From positions 1-33,316 of the forward strand of contig JADZEF010000119.1 of assembly GCA_020850695.1 (NCBI GenBank): a DNA stretch of 33,316 nt, written 5' to 3'. A program made the translations under genes and the position numbers. Shown here piece after piece: positions 24,836-33,062 of the stretch. The notes below the pieces were generated by a model, which did not search any database, was not told the DNA's origin, and saw only the letters and a program-made list of their open reading frames with translations. This DNA is from Planctomycetaceae bacterium (GTDB lineage: Bacteria > Planctomycetota > Planctomycetia > Planctomycetales > Planctomycetaceae). Within the stretch, counting starts at the first letter, position 1. The number at the start of each line of letters is the position of its first letter.

Positions 24836-26134
24836 TCAGGCGATCGCGCGGCTCGAACCGTTGGATTCGTAAAGCTTCCGGACGATGCGGTCCTCGCCGG
24901 TGTGGATCATTTCTTCGCGCAGGCACTGCGGGATCTGCTCCCACGCACCGTCGCAGGGAACGGGAATCCGCATTCCCGACAGTCGATTTCCATTGACGAA
25001 CTGCGCGTGGACCACGATCTCCAGTTCGGCTGCCGAGATCTTGTTGCAGTGCAGCTCGATCCGGCGGATCGCATCGAGCGGAGAACCGTTCGGGCGCTCC
25101 CCGGCATAGACCATGCGTCGAACCTGACGTCCGGCCTCGCGAAGCGGCACGTGAAATCGTTCGCCGGCCCACCGCGCCGTCGCCGTACAGGAGACGGTCG
25201 CCAGTTGCTGCACGGCGGGGTCCTCAGCCACCCATTCCGCCATGCGGTCCCGCTCCTCGGGAGACGCTTCGACAAGTTCGTCGAGGCACCCGTCCGAGAC
25301 CCAGCTGTTCAGCTCCGCTGCCCGCAACACCCAGTGCGGGTGCGTCATCAACAGGTTGTCCTGCGCATCCAGCAACCGGTAGACGACACTCCGATCTCGC
25401 TCGTCTTCGTAGGCCTCCGCCTGTTTGAGCAAGGCGTCCGAATCCAACTCGTGGAATAACCGGAAGGGAATGCCGGCGAGCTTTGTCATCGCGCGGAGCG
25501 CGGCCTTTTCGTCCTGGCACGCGAGCAACCCGGCCCGGTCCGCCGTAAACTCGCTTCGTCGCATCCAGGAGTACAGGACCGGCCCTAGGGTTGCGGTGGC
25601 CAGCATCCCTCCCAGCCCGAGGGTGAACTTTGAAAACTGTTCAGCACAATAGCGCAACTGCTGGCCCAGCGAGTGATAGACCGTGTGGCCGCACTGGAAG
25701 TGCCCGAGTTCGTGTCCGATGACGAATCGGAGCTCGTCGTCGGTCAGGAGGTCGACGCACCCTGTCGTCACGACGACCAGCGGCTGATCCGCTCCGGTCG
25801 TGTAAGCGTTCGCTCCGCCACTGACGACATAAAGTGGCGGAAGAGATTCCAGGTTCAGCGTCTCCGCGGCTTCCCGTGCGAGGCGATAAAGAGTCGGAAG
25901 GCAGCTCTCGGTCACCCGCACTCCATTGGCGAGCAATTGGAGTCGGTGAAGCCTGGCGTGATGGTCGACAAACCACGACACGAGCTTGTCCAACCCGGGG
26001 ATGGCGCCGAGCGTTGCCAGGTAGGAACGATCGGTGGGATGCTGGTAAACCAGCGGCTTGAGGCCGCGAAGCAGGGTTCGATCCGCGTTGGCCTGAGCCT
26101 CGGTGCAAGAAATTACGTCAAAGGTTGCGGGCAT
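24836..26134 (-). CDS. M48-family zinc metallopeptidase, first gene of the lasso operon
   Basis: The protein has 432 residues, with GGAG nine bases before its ATG. The zinc site is HELGH at 141-145 (VIGHELGHFQCGH), with Glu195 in SEFTADRAG as the likely third ligand, as in M48/HtpX-type peptidases. A hydrophobic segment lies at about 170-190 (FTLGLGGMLATATLGPVLYS). N-terminal to the site, TLNLESLPPLYVVSGGANAY fits the family's substrate strand. The last 130 residues are an added domain that ends in AWEQIPQCLREEMIHTGED, the motif shared with two downstream small proteins. It opens a run of nine genes that includes the lasso A, B and C genes. A part in maturation, immunity or quality control of the product is possible but not shown. 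Confidence 0.82.
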   Translation of the reverse strand: MPATFDVISCTEAQANADRTLLRGLKPLVYQHPTDRSYLATLGAIPGLDKLVSWFVDHHARLHRLQLLANGVRVTESCLPTLYRLAREAAETLNLESLPPLYVVSGGANAYTTGADQPLVVVTTGCVDLLTDDELRFVIGHELGHFQCGHTVYHSLGQQLRYCAEQFSKFTLGLGGMLATATLGPVLYSWMRRSEFTADRAGLLACQDEKAALRAMTKLAGIPFRLFHELDSDALLKQAEAYEDERDRSVVYRLLDAQDNLLMTHPHWVLRAAELNSWVSDGCLDELVEASPEERDRMAEWVAEDPAVQQLATVSCTATARWAGERFHVPLREAGRQVRRMVYAGERPNGSPLDAIRRIELHCNKISAAELEIVVHAQFVNGNRLSGMRIPVPCDGAWEQIPQCLREEMIHTGEDRIVRKLYESNGSSRAIA

Positions 26135-26225
26135 GGGGGCGTACTCCGGGGATGCAGGGTTGACGGCGTACTCTCATGCCGTCCTGCCTTCCCCCACGCG
26201 CTGCCCGCCCACGTGTTCCGCGGTT

Positions 26226-26504
26226 TCAGGAAATTTTCTTGACTGCTTTCTGCATTTCCGAACGTCGGAGGAGTTTCAGCACTTCATCCTGAAGCTTGAT
26301 GCGTTCCAGCCGCTTCAGATCGCGTAAGTCTTCGCGACTCACCGGCGATCGGAAAACTGGCGTGGTGGGGACGACTATCGGCACGCGGGACAGGAATGCC
26401 CGACCCCGTGTGGTCAAAGGCCAACGGTCAGGGAATGTGCTGGAGTCGCTACGGTTGGAGTCGATTCGAGTCGACGATCTCGGCGAAACGCGTGTGATTT
26501 GCAC
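26226..26504 (-). CDS. possible small protein, unrecognised
   Basis: A 92-codon frame with a GTG start and no clear binding site. The C-terminal half (SREDLRDLKRLERIKLQDEV, then LKLLRRSEMQKAVKKIS) reads as a charged amphipathic helix and looks like real protein, while the N-terminal third is Ser/Arg-rich and less convincing. It lies 91 bp upstream of the M48 gene on the same strand. It could be the first gene of that run, a remnant, or chance. Confidence 0.3.
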   Translation of the reverse strand: MQITRVSPRSSTRIDSNRSDSSTFPDRWPLTTRGRAFLSRVPIVVPTTPVFRSPVSREDLRDLKRLERIKLQDEVLKLLRRSEMQKAVKKIS

Positions 26505-27062
26505 AGGTGACCGATGGAACGGCGGGCGTTTCTTTTGGACGAATCGCCGGACTCCACGCAGAAGTGGCTTCGATAGATTTTCGGTTCGCAGGCTTGGCCG
26601 ATCGGACCGAGTGCGAGCGAACTGATCGGGCGCGGCGAAAGGGGACGGTCACCGATATCTCAGGCCTTGAATGAGCAAATCCGAGCTGGGCTCAGGCGTC
26701 CATAGGGGCCGCGTTCCTGAATCCGGCGAAGCAAGGGCTTACCGTCACTTCAAGAATCGAGCCGATAGTGCTGTCGCATGCGACTTGATTTCGGGCTTAG
26801 TGGAGTTGCAAACTCCTGCCTGGATCTCGGGCAGTGTCTGCACGCTTCGGTGAAATCGCCCGAGGCCGACGAATCTCGATGCAGCCGGTCGTGAACACCG
26901 ACGCGTGCAACGGCCAACACTTCGTCGATCCGGTCGTCTTTCGGTCTTTCGCAATCAGAGACGCGCCATCTGGTTCACCTAACCGCTTGAATTCGTCCCT
27001 CATGCTGAACAGAATCGCCACATCGCAAAGCAGCGATTTATTCAGGCTTTGGCACGTCAGCA
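26505..27062. other. intergenic stretch holding palindromic repeat copy 2
   Basis: No gene could be supported. It holds the palindromic repeat at 26840-26911 and a short hairpin near 26804-26818 (GGAGTT with AAACTCC around it). It is the upstream region of both the lasso operon (minus strand) and the ECF sigma gene (plus strand), so promoters for both may lie here. No consensus site stands out. Confidence 0.4.
26840..26911. repeat. palindromic repeat, copy 2
   Basis: GCACGCTTCGGTG (26840-26852) and CACCGACGCGTGC (26896-26908) pair with one mismatch and are followed by AAC. The left arm continues GAAATCGCCCGAGG and the right arm is preceded by GTGAA, as in the copy at 2712-2784. The second position of the stem is G-C in copy 1 and C-G in copy 2, so pairing is kept while the sequence changed. 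The loop sequences differ. Confidence 0.75.
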
Positions 27063-27626
27063 ATGCTCACTACGTCCATCCACTTACTGGAGCGGATGAC
27101 GCAGCCGGATGATCAGCCCGCTTGGGAACGGTTCGTCTCTCTCTACTCCCCGCTGATTTTTCGCTGGGGAATAACGGCCGGACTGTGTTCCGATGAGGCT
27201 TTTGATCTGGTTCAGGACGTGTTCGTCGTTCTGGTTCAGGAGCTTCCGTCGTTTCGATACGACCCGGAACGGGGAAAATTCCGATCGTGGCTCAAGGCGT
27301 TGGCGACTCGGCAGCTGTCGACGTTCCGCTCGCGCAGGACCCGCGAGGCCGGCTTGATCGGCGCTCAACACGATCTCGCCGACTCCACGGCCGATGCTGC
27401 CCTGTGGGAAGAAGACGAATACCGCGAGTACCTGGTGCGGCGGGCGTTGGCCATCATGCAGTCGGATTTTGAGGAGCTCACATGGCGGGCGTGCTGGCTG
27501 CACACGGTCAGCGGCCGCACCGCCGCCGAGGTGGGACGGGAATTAGGCATGACCGAGGGGGCCGTGTATGTCGCGAAAGGGCGGGTGCTGCGGCGTTTGC
27601 GCGAGGAACTGAACGGCCTGCTGTAG
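27063..27626 (+). CDS. ECF-type RNA polymerase sigma factor
   Basis: The protein has 187 residues. Region 2 is clear: PAWERFVSLYSPLIFRWGIT, then EAFDLVQDVFVVLVQELPSF and RYDPERGKFRSWLKALATRQ, the standard planctomycete ECF pattern. Region 4 follows with LTWRACWLHTVSGRTAAEVG and RELGMTEGAVYVAKGRVLRR, a helix-turn-helix for the -35 element. No strong binding site is seen before the ATG. The gene lies 136 bp upstream of a giant kinase whose first residues hold an anti-sigma-type zinc motif, so the pair probably forms a sigma/regulator unit. Which promoters it reads is unknown. Confidence 0.88.
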   Translation: MLTTSIHLLERMTQPDDQPAWERFVSLYSPLIFRWGITAGLCSDEAFDLVQDVFVVLVQELPSFRYDPERGKFRSWLKALATRQLSTFRSRRTREAGLIGAQHDLADSTADAALWEEDEYREYLVRRALAIMQSDFEELTWRACWLHTVSGRTAAEVGRELGMTEGAVYVAKGRVLRRLREELNGLL

Positions 27627-27701
27627 TGACGGACGGGCGGCGGACGAAATCTTCGAAAATCTCGCAAGATTTCTGTTGGGATTCGAGTCTGATGCCCCCA
27701 T

Positions 27702-27763
27702 AGGAGGTGAACTTCTTGCGATCCCACTTCCTTCAGGCCGTTTGCCGGACCCGAGAAACGTGA
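27702..27763 (+). promoter_or_regulatory. strong Shine-Dalgarno with a possible 15-codon leader peptide
   Basis: AGGAGGTGA (27702-27710) is the strongest ribosome binding site seen in the window, yet the kinase ATG is 53 bases away. Eight bases after AGGAGG a TTG (27716) opens a 15-codon frame (MRSHFLQAVCRTRET) whose TGA (27761-27763) overlaps the kinase start as TGATG. Coupled translation through a leader is one reading. A non-standard start for the kinase is another. Confidence 0.35.
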
Positions 27764-30700
27764 TGAACCCCACAAACTGCCTGTCCGAAGAGGTGCTGGA
27801 AGCGCTGCTGACCGGCTCCTTGCCGGAGTCCGAAGCGGGCCCCCACGAAGCCCATCTAACGGAATGCACCGTGTGTGCCCAGCGGACGCGGAATCTGCGG
27901 ACTTCTGACACGCTGGCGAATCTGCTGCCTCGGGCTCGCAACGTCCGCTGGACCGACGCGGACGATGCGGTCGCCCGACAGCTGGTCTCTCGACTTTCCA
28001 ATCGATCGCAGCTCCTGGCTCGCTCCGTTGTGGCGGAGGAAGTCCGCATGGCATCTGTTCCTCACCGCAGCGATTCTTCCGAAGTCGCGCCTGCAGCCGC
28101 CGCGCCGGATGCTGTGTTGCCCGGGCTGACCTCGTCCCTCACTCCGTCTGAGCCCACCGTCACACTTCTCTCAAAAGAACACTCGGCACCGTCCCTCACG
28201 TCGCACACCATCCTTCTGCAACCGGCTGAAGGGATGCAACTGGGTGTTTACAGGCTCGAGAAAAAGCTGGGCGAAGGGGGGATGGGCGCCGTGTGGAAGG
28301 CATTCCACGCCAAACTTAAGAAATACGTCGCATTGAAGGTTCTGCCGGCCCATCTGCTGCGAGATGCCAAGCTGGTCAGTCGATTTGAACGCGAGATGGA
28401 GGCTGTCGGCCGGCTCGATCATCCGGCGATTGTGCGGGCGATGGATGCGGGAGAGGTGCAGGGAACTCACTACCTGGTGATGGAGTACGTCGACGGGCAG
28501 GATCTCGGACAGTTGGTGGAGACTAAAGGGGCCCGCTCGGTGCGGGACGCCTGCGAGATCATCAGGCAGGCGGCAGTGGGTCTGGCCTACGCTCACACGA
28601 ACGGGCTCGTCCATCGCGACATCAAGCCGTCGAACCTGTTTCTCACGAAAGACGGGAAGGTCAAGATTCTCGACCTAGGGCTGGCGCGGCTTCAGGGGGA
28701 CAACCTCGCGGCCGATCCGGGGGCGGGGCTGACGGGCACCGGCCAGGTGCTAGGGACGCCCGACTACATGGCCCCCGAGCAGTGGGAGAACACGCACACG
28801 GTCGGCCCGGCCTGCGACCTCTATGCCCTCGGCTGCACGCTATTCTATCTGCTGACCGGCCGCGCCCCCTTCGGGGACGACAGGCATCAGACGCTGCCGA
28901 AGAAGATGATGGGTCATGTCCACGAGACACCCCCCGAGTTGTCCGCGGTGCGGGGAACTCTGATGGCCCGGGCGAAGAAACCGTCCGGAAGCCCGGCAGG
29001 CGAAGCATTGTCACCGCCCCACGATATTCCACCCGAGGTCGAGGCGGTCTACCAGCGGCTGCTGTCCAAGGAGCCGTCCGAGCGGTTCGCGTCCGCCGAG
29101 CAACTGGCCACTGCGCTGCTGGCCATTATCAAGGCAAAGAAGCCCGTCGCCCCGAGCAACGCGTCCCTCGATCTGGCGACCGGCCCGACCCCCGCCGAGG
29201 ACGCATCGCAGGCCCCCACCGTCCGGGCCGAAAAGCCGCAATCGGCAACTCCGTCGGCAAGCCGGCCGGCAGGCCCACCCACCCCGCCCGCCCGCAAGAA
29301 ATGGCTGGCGTGGGGAAGCCTCGGTGCGGTACTGCTGCTGGGCGTGATCATCATCACGATCCGGCACAAGGACGGGACGACGTCGAAGCATGAAGTCGAC
29401 GACTCGGCCGAAGTCAGCATCACTCGTAAACCCGGCGTCGCAGGATCTGATTCTGGCCCTCAACCCTCAACCAATAACCCTCAACCCGCCGCCGGCTGGC
29501 ATGGTTGGCCCGCCAATGCTCCAAAGCCCGCCATCGCCCCATTCGACGCCGCCCAGGCAAAGCGGCATCAGGAAGAGTGGGCGAAGTATCTCAACGTGCC
29601 GGTCGAGTACACGAACTCGCTCGGCATGAAATTCGTGCTGATCCCGCCGGGTGAGTTCACGATGGGCAGCACACCCAAAGAGATTGACGCGGCGTTCAAG
29701 GAAGCTGACCCGAACAACAAAGTCTGGATCGACCGAATTAAGTCGGAAGCCCCTCGGCACACGGTGATCCTCACGCAGCCGGTCTACCTGGGAGCGACCG
29801 AAGTGACGCAGGCGGAATATGAAAATGTGATCGGGAAGAATCCCTCTCATTTCTCTCCGGGAGGACCGGGAAAAGCGGCGGTTGCCGGAATCGAGACCGC
29901 CGAGCATCCGGTAGAGAAGGTGACTTGGAATGACGCAGCGGAGTTCTGCGCCCGGTTGAGCACGCGGGAGCAATTCAAACCGTCGACCGGCTACCGGTTA
30001 CCCAGTGAGGCGGAATGGGAGTTTGCGTGCCGGGCAGGAACGACCACGATGTTCTGGAAAGGGGATCGCGACGAAGATCTCGCTGAAGCGGGTTGGTTTC
30101 ATCGCAATTCCGGTGATCGGACGCATGCCGTGGGTGAACTAGAAGCCAATCCGTTCGGGCTGTTCGACATTCACGGCAATGTCGGGGAATGGGTGCAGGA
30201 TGCCTGGGACGCGACATGGTATGGCCAGTTCCAAGAGAAGCCCGCCATTGATCCGGTAAGCCCGTTTTCCGCCGGTGCCCGGCGTGTGATCCGGGGCGGC
30301 AGTTGGGGCAACTCCGCGTCCCTTTGCCGGTCGTCGAACCGCAACGCCCTTATTCCGACTGGTTACCACGACGGTGGATTCCGCGTGTCGCTGCCGGTCG
30401 ACGCCGTGCGGCAGGCGTTGAAGGTGGAGGGGCCGGCGATTCCAAAGCCGACCGCTGCGGTGTCCGTCCCTCGACCCTCATCTCTCGACCCTCGTCCCTC
30501 CTCTTGGCACGGCTGGCCGGCCGACGCACCGAAACCCGCCATCGCCCCGTTCGACGCCGCCCACGCAAAGCGGCATCAGGAAGAGTGGGCGAAGTATCTC
30601 AACGTGCCGGTCGAGTACACGAACTCCCTCGGCATGAAGTTTCGGTTGATCCCGCCGGGCGAGTACATACGAGGCAGCACGCCGCAGGAAATCGAACAGA

Positions 30701-32658
30701 CGCTCAAGTTGGTGCCGTTGAACGACACATCCTGGCAGGAGTTCGTGAAGAGCGAGAGGCCTCAGCACAAGGTGATCCTGACGCGGCCGATTTTTCTGGC
30801 TGTGACCGAAGTGACGCAGGCCGAGTACGAGAAGGTGATGGGCAAGAATCCGTCGTTCTTCGCCAAGACAGGATCAGAAAAGCAGTACGTCGACAAAGTG
30901 GAAGGGCAGGACACTTCCCGCCATCCCGTGGAGGGCGTGAGTTGGAACGATGCGGCGGAATTTTGCTCAAAGCTGAGCCAGAAGGAGCAGCGGGAACCGT
31001 TCTATCTCCGACGGGGCGAAACGGTGGAGCCGCTCGACGGCGCTGGTTACCGGCTGCCGACGGAAGCCGAGTGGGAATTCTCCTGCCGCGCCGGGACGGC
31101 CACGAAGTACTGGATCAGCGATAACGACCAGGAACTGTTGAAAGCCGGCTGGTACGGCACGAATTCCGGCGGGCGGACACACGCTGTCGGCGAGTTGAAG
31201 GCGAACCCGTTCGGACTGTTCGATATCCTCGGCAACGTCTATGAGTGGGTCCACGATGCCTGGGAACCGTCCTTCTATAGACAATTCGAGGAAAAACTTG
31301 CCATCGACCCGATCGCCCCTTTCTCGGCTGCCGCCCCGCGGGTGCGCCGTGGCGGTAGCTGGTTCAACCCTGATTTCCACTGCCGGTCGTCGATCCGCCT
31401 CGCCCGCGACCCGGCGGGTCATCACTGGAACGCCGGATTTCGAGTGTCATTGACTGTCCAATCCGTGAGGGATTCCTTGAAAGTTCAAGGGCCACCAATC
31501 CCAAAGCCGACTTCGCTCTCCCTCCGAACCCTCGACGCTCGTCCCGCCAGCTGGCACGGTTGGCCGGCGGATGCCCCGAAGCCCGCGATCTCTCCGTTCG
31601 ATACCACGCAGGCGAAGAAGCATCAGGAAGAATGGGCTGCTTATCTCAAGGTGCCGGTGGAGTACACGAACTCGATCGGCATGAAGTTCCGCCTCATCCC
31701 ACCCGGAGAGTATCTGCGGGGATGCACGGAGGAGGAGCTTCAACGCATGCTGAAGCTGCTGAGCTTCGATAAGTACTTTCAGCAGGTCGCTCGGGCCGAG
31801 GCCGTTCAACATCGTGTCGTTCTGACGAAGCCCATTTATCTTGGCATTCACGAGGTGACGCAGTCGCAGTTTGAGCGGGTGACGGGCCGCAATCCCTCCG
31901 CATTCGCTCGGGGCGTCGAGCCACCCGAGGCTGTCGCCACTGCGCCCTGGTTCAATCGGAAAGCCTGGGACGCCGTCGTCGGGAACCCGGAAATCGTCCA
32001 TCATCCGGTCGAACAGGTGACGCCGGAGGACGCCGACGAGTTCTGCGCCAAGCTCAATGAAAAGAGACCGCAGGCCGCGTCGAAGGCGGCATATCGGCTG
32101 CCGACCGAAGCGGAATGGGAGTTCGCCTGCCGGGCGGGAACAACCACTCCCTACTCGATTCAGATGGGCGAAACTCTTCCGGAAGTCGCACACTATGCGG
32201 ACAACTCCGCATTCCGGACACATGCCGTTGGAACCCGGAAGGCGAATGGGTTTGGACTGTTCGACATGCACGGCAACGTCTGGGAGATCACCAGCGACTT
32301 CTGGCACGATGCGACGTATCCGGACCTCGCCGGCGGCGGAGCGACCAATCCGCGTGAGTTGCGGTCGGCCTCCGGGGCGATGGTTCGTCGCGGCGGAGGT
32401 TTCGCCGATCAAGCCGACTTCCAACGTTCGGCCGCACGGACTTTTCATCACCGCAGCCAGAAGTTGTTTTCCATCGGCTTCCGCGTCACGCTCGAAATCG
32501 ATACCGTGGGAAGGGCGATGCAGGTCGAGAGGCCGGCGAATCCGAAAGTGACGTCGACATCGGAATCCGCTGTCGACGATGTTGCCGAGCGTACGGTGCA
32601 GCCGGGTGCGACATTGCAGGTCGAAGGCAAGGACTCTCGGGCGACCAAAGGCAAATAG
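27763..32658 (+). CDS. transmembrane Ser/Thr kinase with N-terminal zinc motif and three SUMF1/FGE-like domains
   Basis: The protein has 1631 residues from the ATG at 27763. A TTG at 27676 would add 29 codons. Residues 28-38 hold HEAHLTECTVC, an HxxxCxxC zinc motif of the anti-sigma (ZAS) type, fitting the ECF gene just upstream. The kinase domain runs from about 160 to 455: GEGGMG, VALK Lys192, HRDIKPSN (His284, Asp286), DLG at 304-306 in place of DFG, and GTPDYMAPEQ. A membrane helix lies at about 514-532. Three SUMF1-like domains follow, starting near residues 618, 953 and 1302, each introduced by a linker with WHGWPA.APKPAI and a helix ending EEWAKYL. The single Cys of the CRSS motif is kept in the first two and lost in the third (QRSAAR). 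The SUMF1-like part is probably outside the membrane and senses ligands. Confidence 0.9.
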   Translation: MNPTNCLSEEVLEALLTGSLPESEAGPHEAHLTECTVCAQRTRNLRTSDTLANLLPRARNVRWTDADDAVARQLVSRLSNRSQLLARSVVAEEVRMASVPHRSDSSEVAPAAAAPDAVLPGLTSSLTPSEPTVTLLSKEHSAPSLTSHTILLQPAEGMQLGVYRLEKKLGEGGMGAVWKAFHAKLKKYVALKVLPAHLLRDAKLVSRFEREMEAVGRLDHPAIVRAMDAGEVQGTHYLVMEYVDGQDLGQLVETKGARSVRDACEIIRQAAVGLAYAHTNGLVHRDIKPSNLFLTKDGKVKILDLGLARLQGDNLAADPGAGLTGTGQVLGTPDYMAPEQWENTHTVGPACDLYALGCTLFYLLTGRAPFGDDRHQTLPKKMMGHVHETPPELSAVRGTLMARAKKPSGSPAGEALSPPHDIPPEVEAVYQRLLSKEPSERFASAEQLATALLAIIKAKKPVAPSNASLDLATGPTPAEDASQAPTVRAEKPQSATPSASRPAGPPTPPARKKWLAWGSLGAVLLLGVIIITIRHKDGTTSKHEVDDSAEVSITRKPGVAGSDSGPQPSTNNPQPAAGWHGWPANAPKPAIAPFDAAQAKRHQEEWAKYLNVPVEYTNSLGMKFVLIPPGEFTMGSTPKEIDAAFKEADPNNKVWIDRIKSEAPRHTVILTQPVYLGATEVTQAEYENVIGKNPSHFSPGGPGKAAVAGIETAEHPVEKVTWNDAAEFCARLSTREQFKPSTGYRLPSEAEWEFACRAGTTTMFWKGDRDEDLAEAGWFHRNSGDRTHAVGELEANPFGLFDIHGNVGEWVQDAWDATWYGQFQEKPAIDPVSPFSAGARRVIRGGSWGNSASLCRSSNRNALIPTGYHDGGFRVSLPVDAVRQALKVEGPAIPKPTAAVSVPRPSSLDPRPSSWHGWPADAPKPAIAPFDAAHAKRHQEEWAKYLNVPVEYTNSLGMKFRLIPPGEYIRGSTPQEIEQTLKLVPLNDTSWQEFVKSERPQHKVILTRPIFLAVTEVTQAEYEKVMGKNPSFFAKTGSEKQYVDKVEGQDTSRHPVEGVSWNDAAEFCSKLSQKEQREPFYLRRGETVEPLDGAGYRLPTEAEWEFSCRAGTATKYWISDNDQELLKAGWYGTNSGGRTHAVGELKANPFGLFDILGNVYEWVHDAWEPSFYRQFEEKLAIDPIAPFSAAAPRVRRGGSWFNPDFHCRSSIRLARDPAGHHWNAGFRVSLTVQSVRDSLKVQGPPIPKPTSLSLRTLDARPASWHGWPADAPKPAISPFDTTQAKKHQEEWAAYLKVPVEYTNSIGMKFRLIPPGEYLRGCTEEELQRMLKLLSFDKYFQQVARAEAVQHRVVLTKPIYLGIHEVTQSQFERVTGRNPSAFARGVEPPEAVATAPWFNRKAWDAVVGNPEIVHHPVEQVTPEDADEFCAKLNEKRPQAASKAAYRLPTEAEWEFACRAGTTTPYSIQMGETLPEVAHYADNSAFRTHAVGTRKANGFGLFDMHGNVWEITSDFWHDATYPDLAGGGATNPRELRSASGAMVRRGGGFADQADFQRSAARTFHHRSQKLFSIGFRVTLEIDTVGRAMQVERPANPKVTSTSESAVDDVAERTVQPGATLQVEGKDSRATKGK
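29527..29630 (+). repeat. 104-bp internal repeat, copy 1 of 3
   Basis: Encodes the linker helix and start of the first SUMF1-like domain. It differs from the copy at 30535-30638 at three positions by eye, far less than the surrounding domains do. Confidence 0.8.
30535..30638 (+). repeat. 104-bp internal repeat, copy 2 of 3
   Basis: Same segment before the second SUMF1-like domain, about 97 percent identical to copy 1 by manual alignment. This suggests recent duplication or gene conversion. Confidence 0.8.
31582..31685 (+). repeat. 104-bp internal repeat, copy 3 of 3 (diverged)
   Basis: The same segment at the same register before the third SUMF1-like domain, of equal length but clearly more diverged than copies 1 and 2. 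Confidence 0.7.
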
Positions 32659-33062
32659 GCTAGGAAATGTCATCGAGTCAACGGGGCGCCGTCGCCGGTC
32701 ATGACGCGTGTCGACGTCTTGAGCTCGTCGCGGCAGGTCGTCCCTCTCGGCCGCAGTCCGCGGTCGACGTTTGCGCTGGCTGATCCTTCGGTTTTGCGGA
32801 CGCGTTGCCAGAGGACGTCGGGCGGGCCGGAACCGTCTTCAGCGATCTCGGCAGCAGGGCAGTGACGCGGGTGACCGGCGTATTGATCCGCCGGAAGACG
32901 TTGCAGGTGGGGACGAAATCGCTCTCGGTGAGACGAGACTGTCGCTCAGGCGGAGGTATGCCCTCGCGTCCAGCACCGTGCGGGCCCAGCGACCCAAGAC
33001 CGAAGCGGCCGAGGCGCGCGTGGTTCCCGAAGAGTTCCGTTCCTGGCGATCAGCGTAACCGT
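32659..33062. other. intergenic stretch between the kinase and the IS66 transposase end
   Basis: No gene was recognised. Open frames on both strands overlap each other and resemble nothing known. One end of the IS66 element should lie here, because the transposase stop is at 33063. I cannot place the terminal inverted repeat with certainty. Confidence 0.4.

Noticed and set aside
29456-29490. A possible tandem-repeat element in the kinase linker (CCCTCAACC units)
   Set aside because: It is a short low-complexity stretch encoding a Pro/Asn/Gln linker, and a similar CTCGACCCTC stretch occurs before the second domain. Both are adequately explained as flexible linkers.
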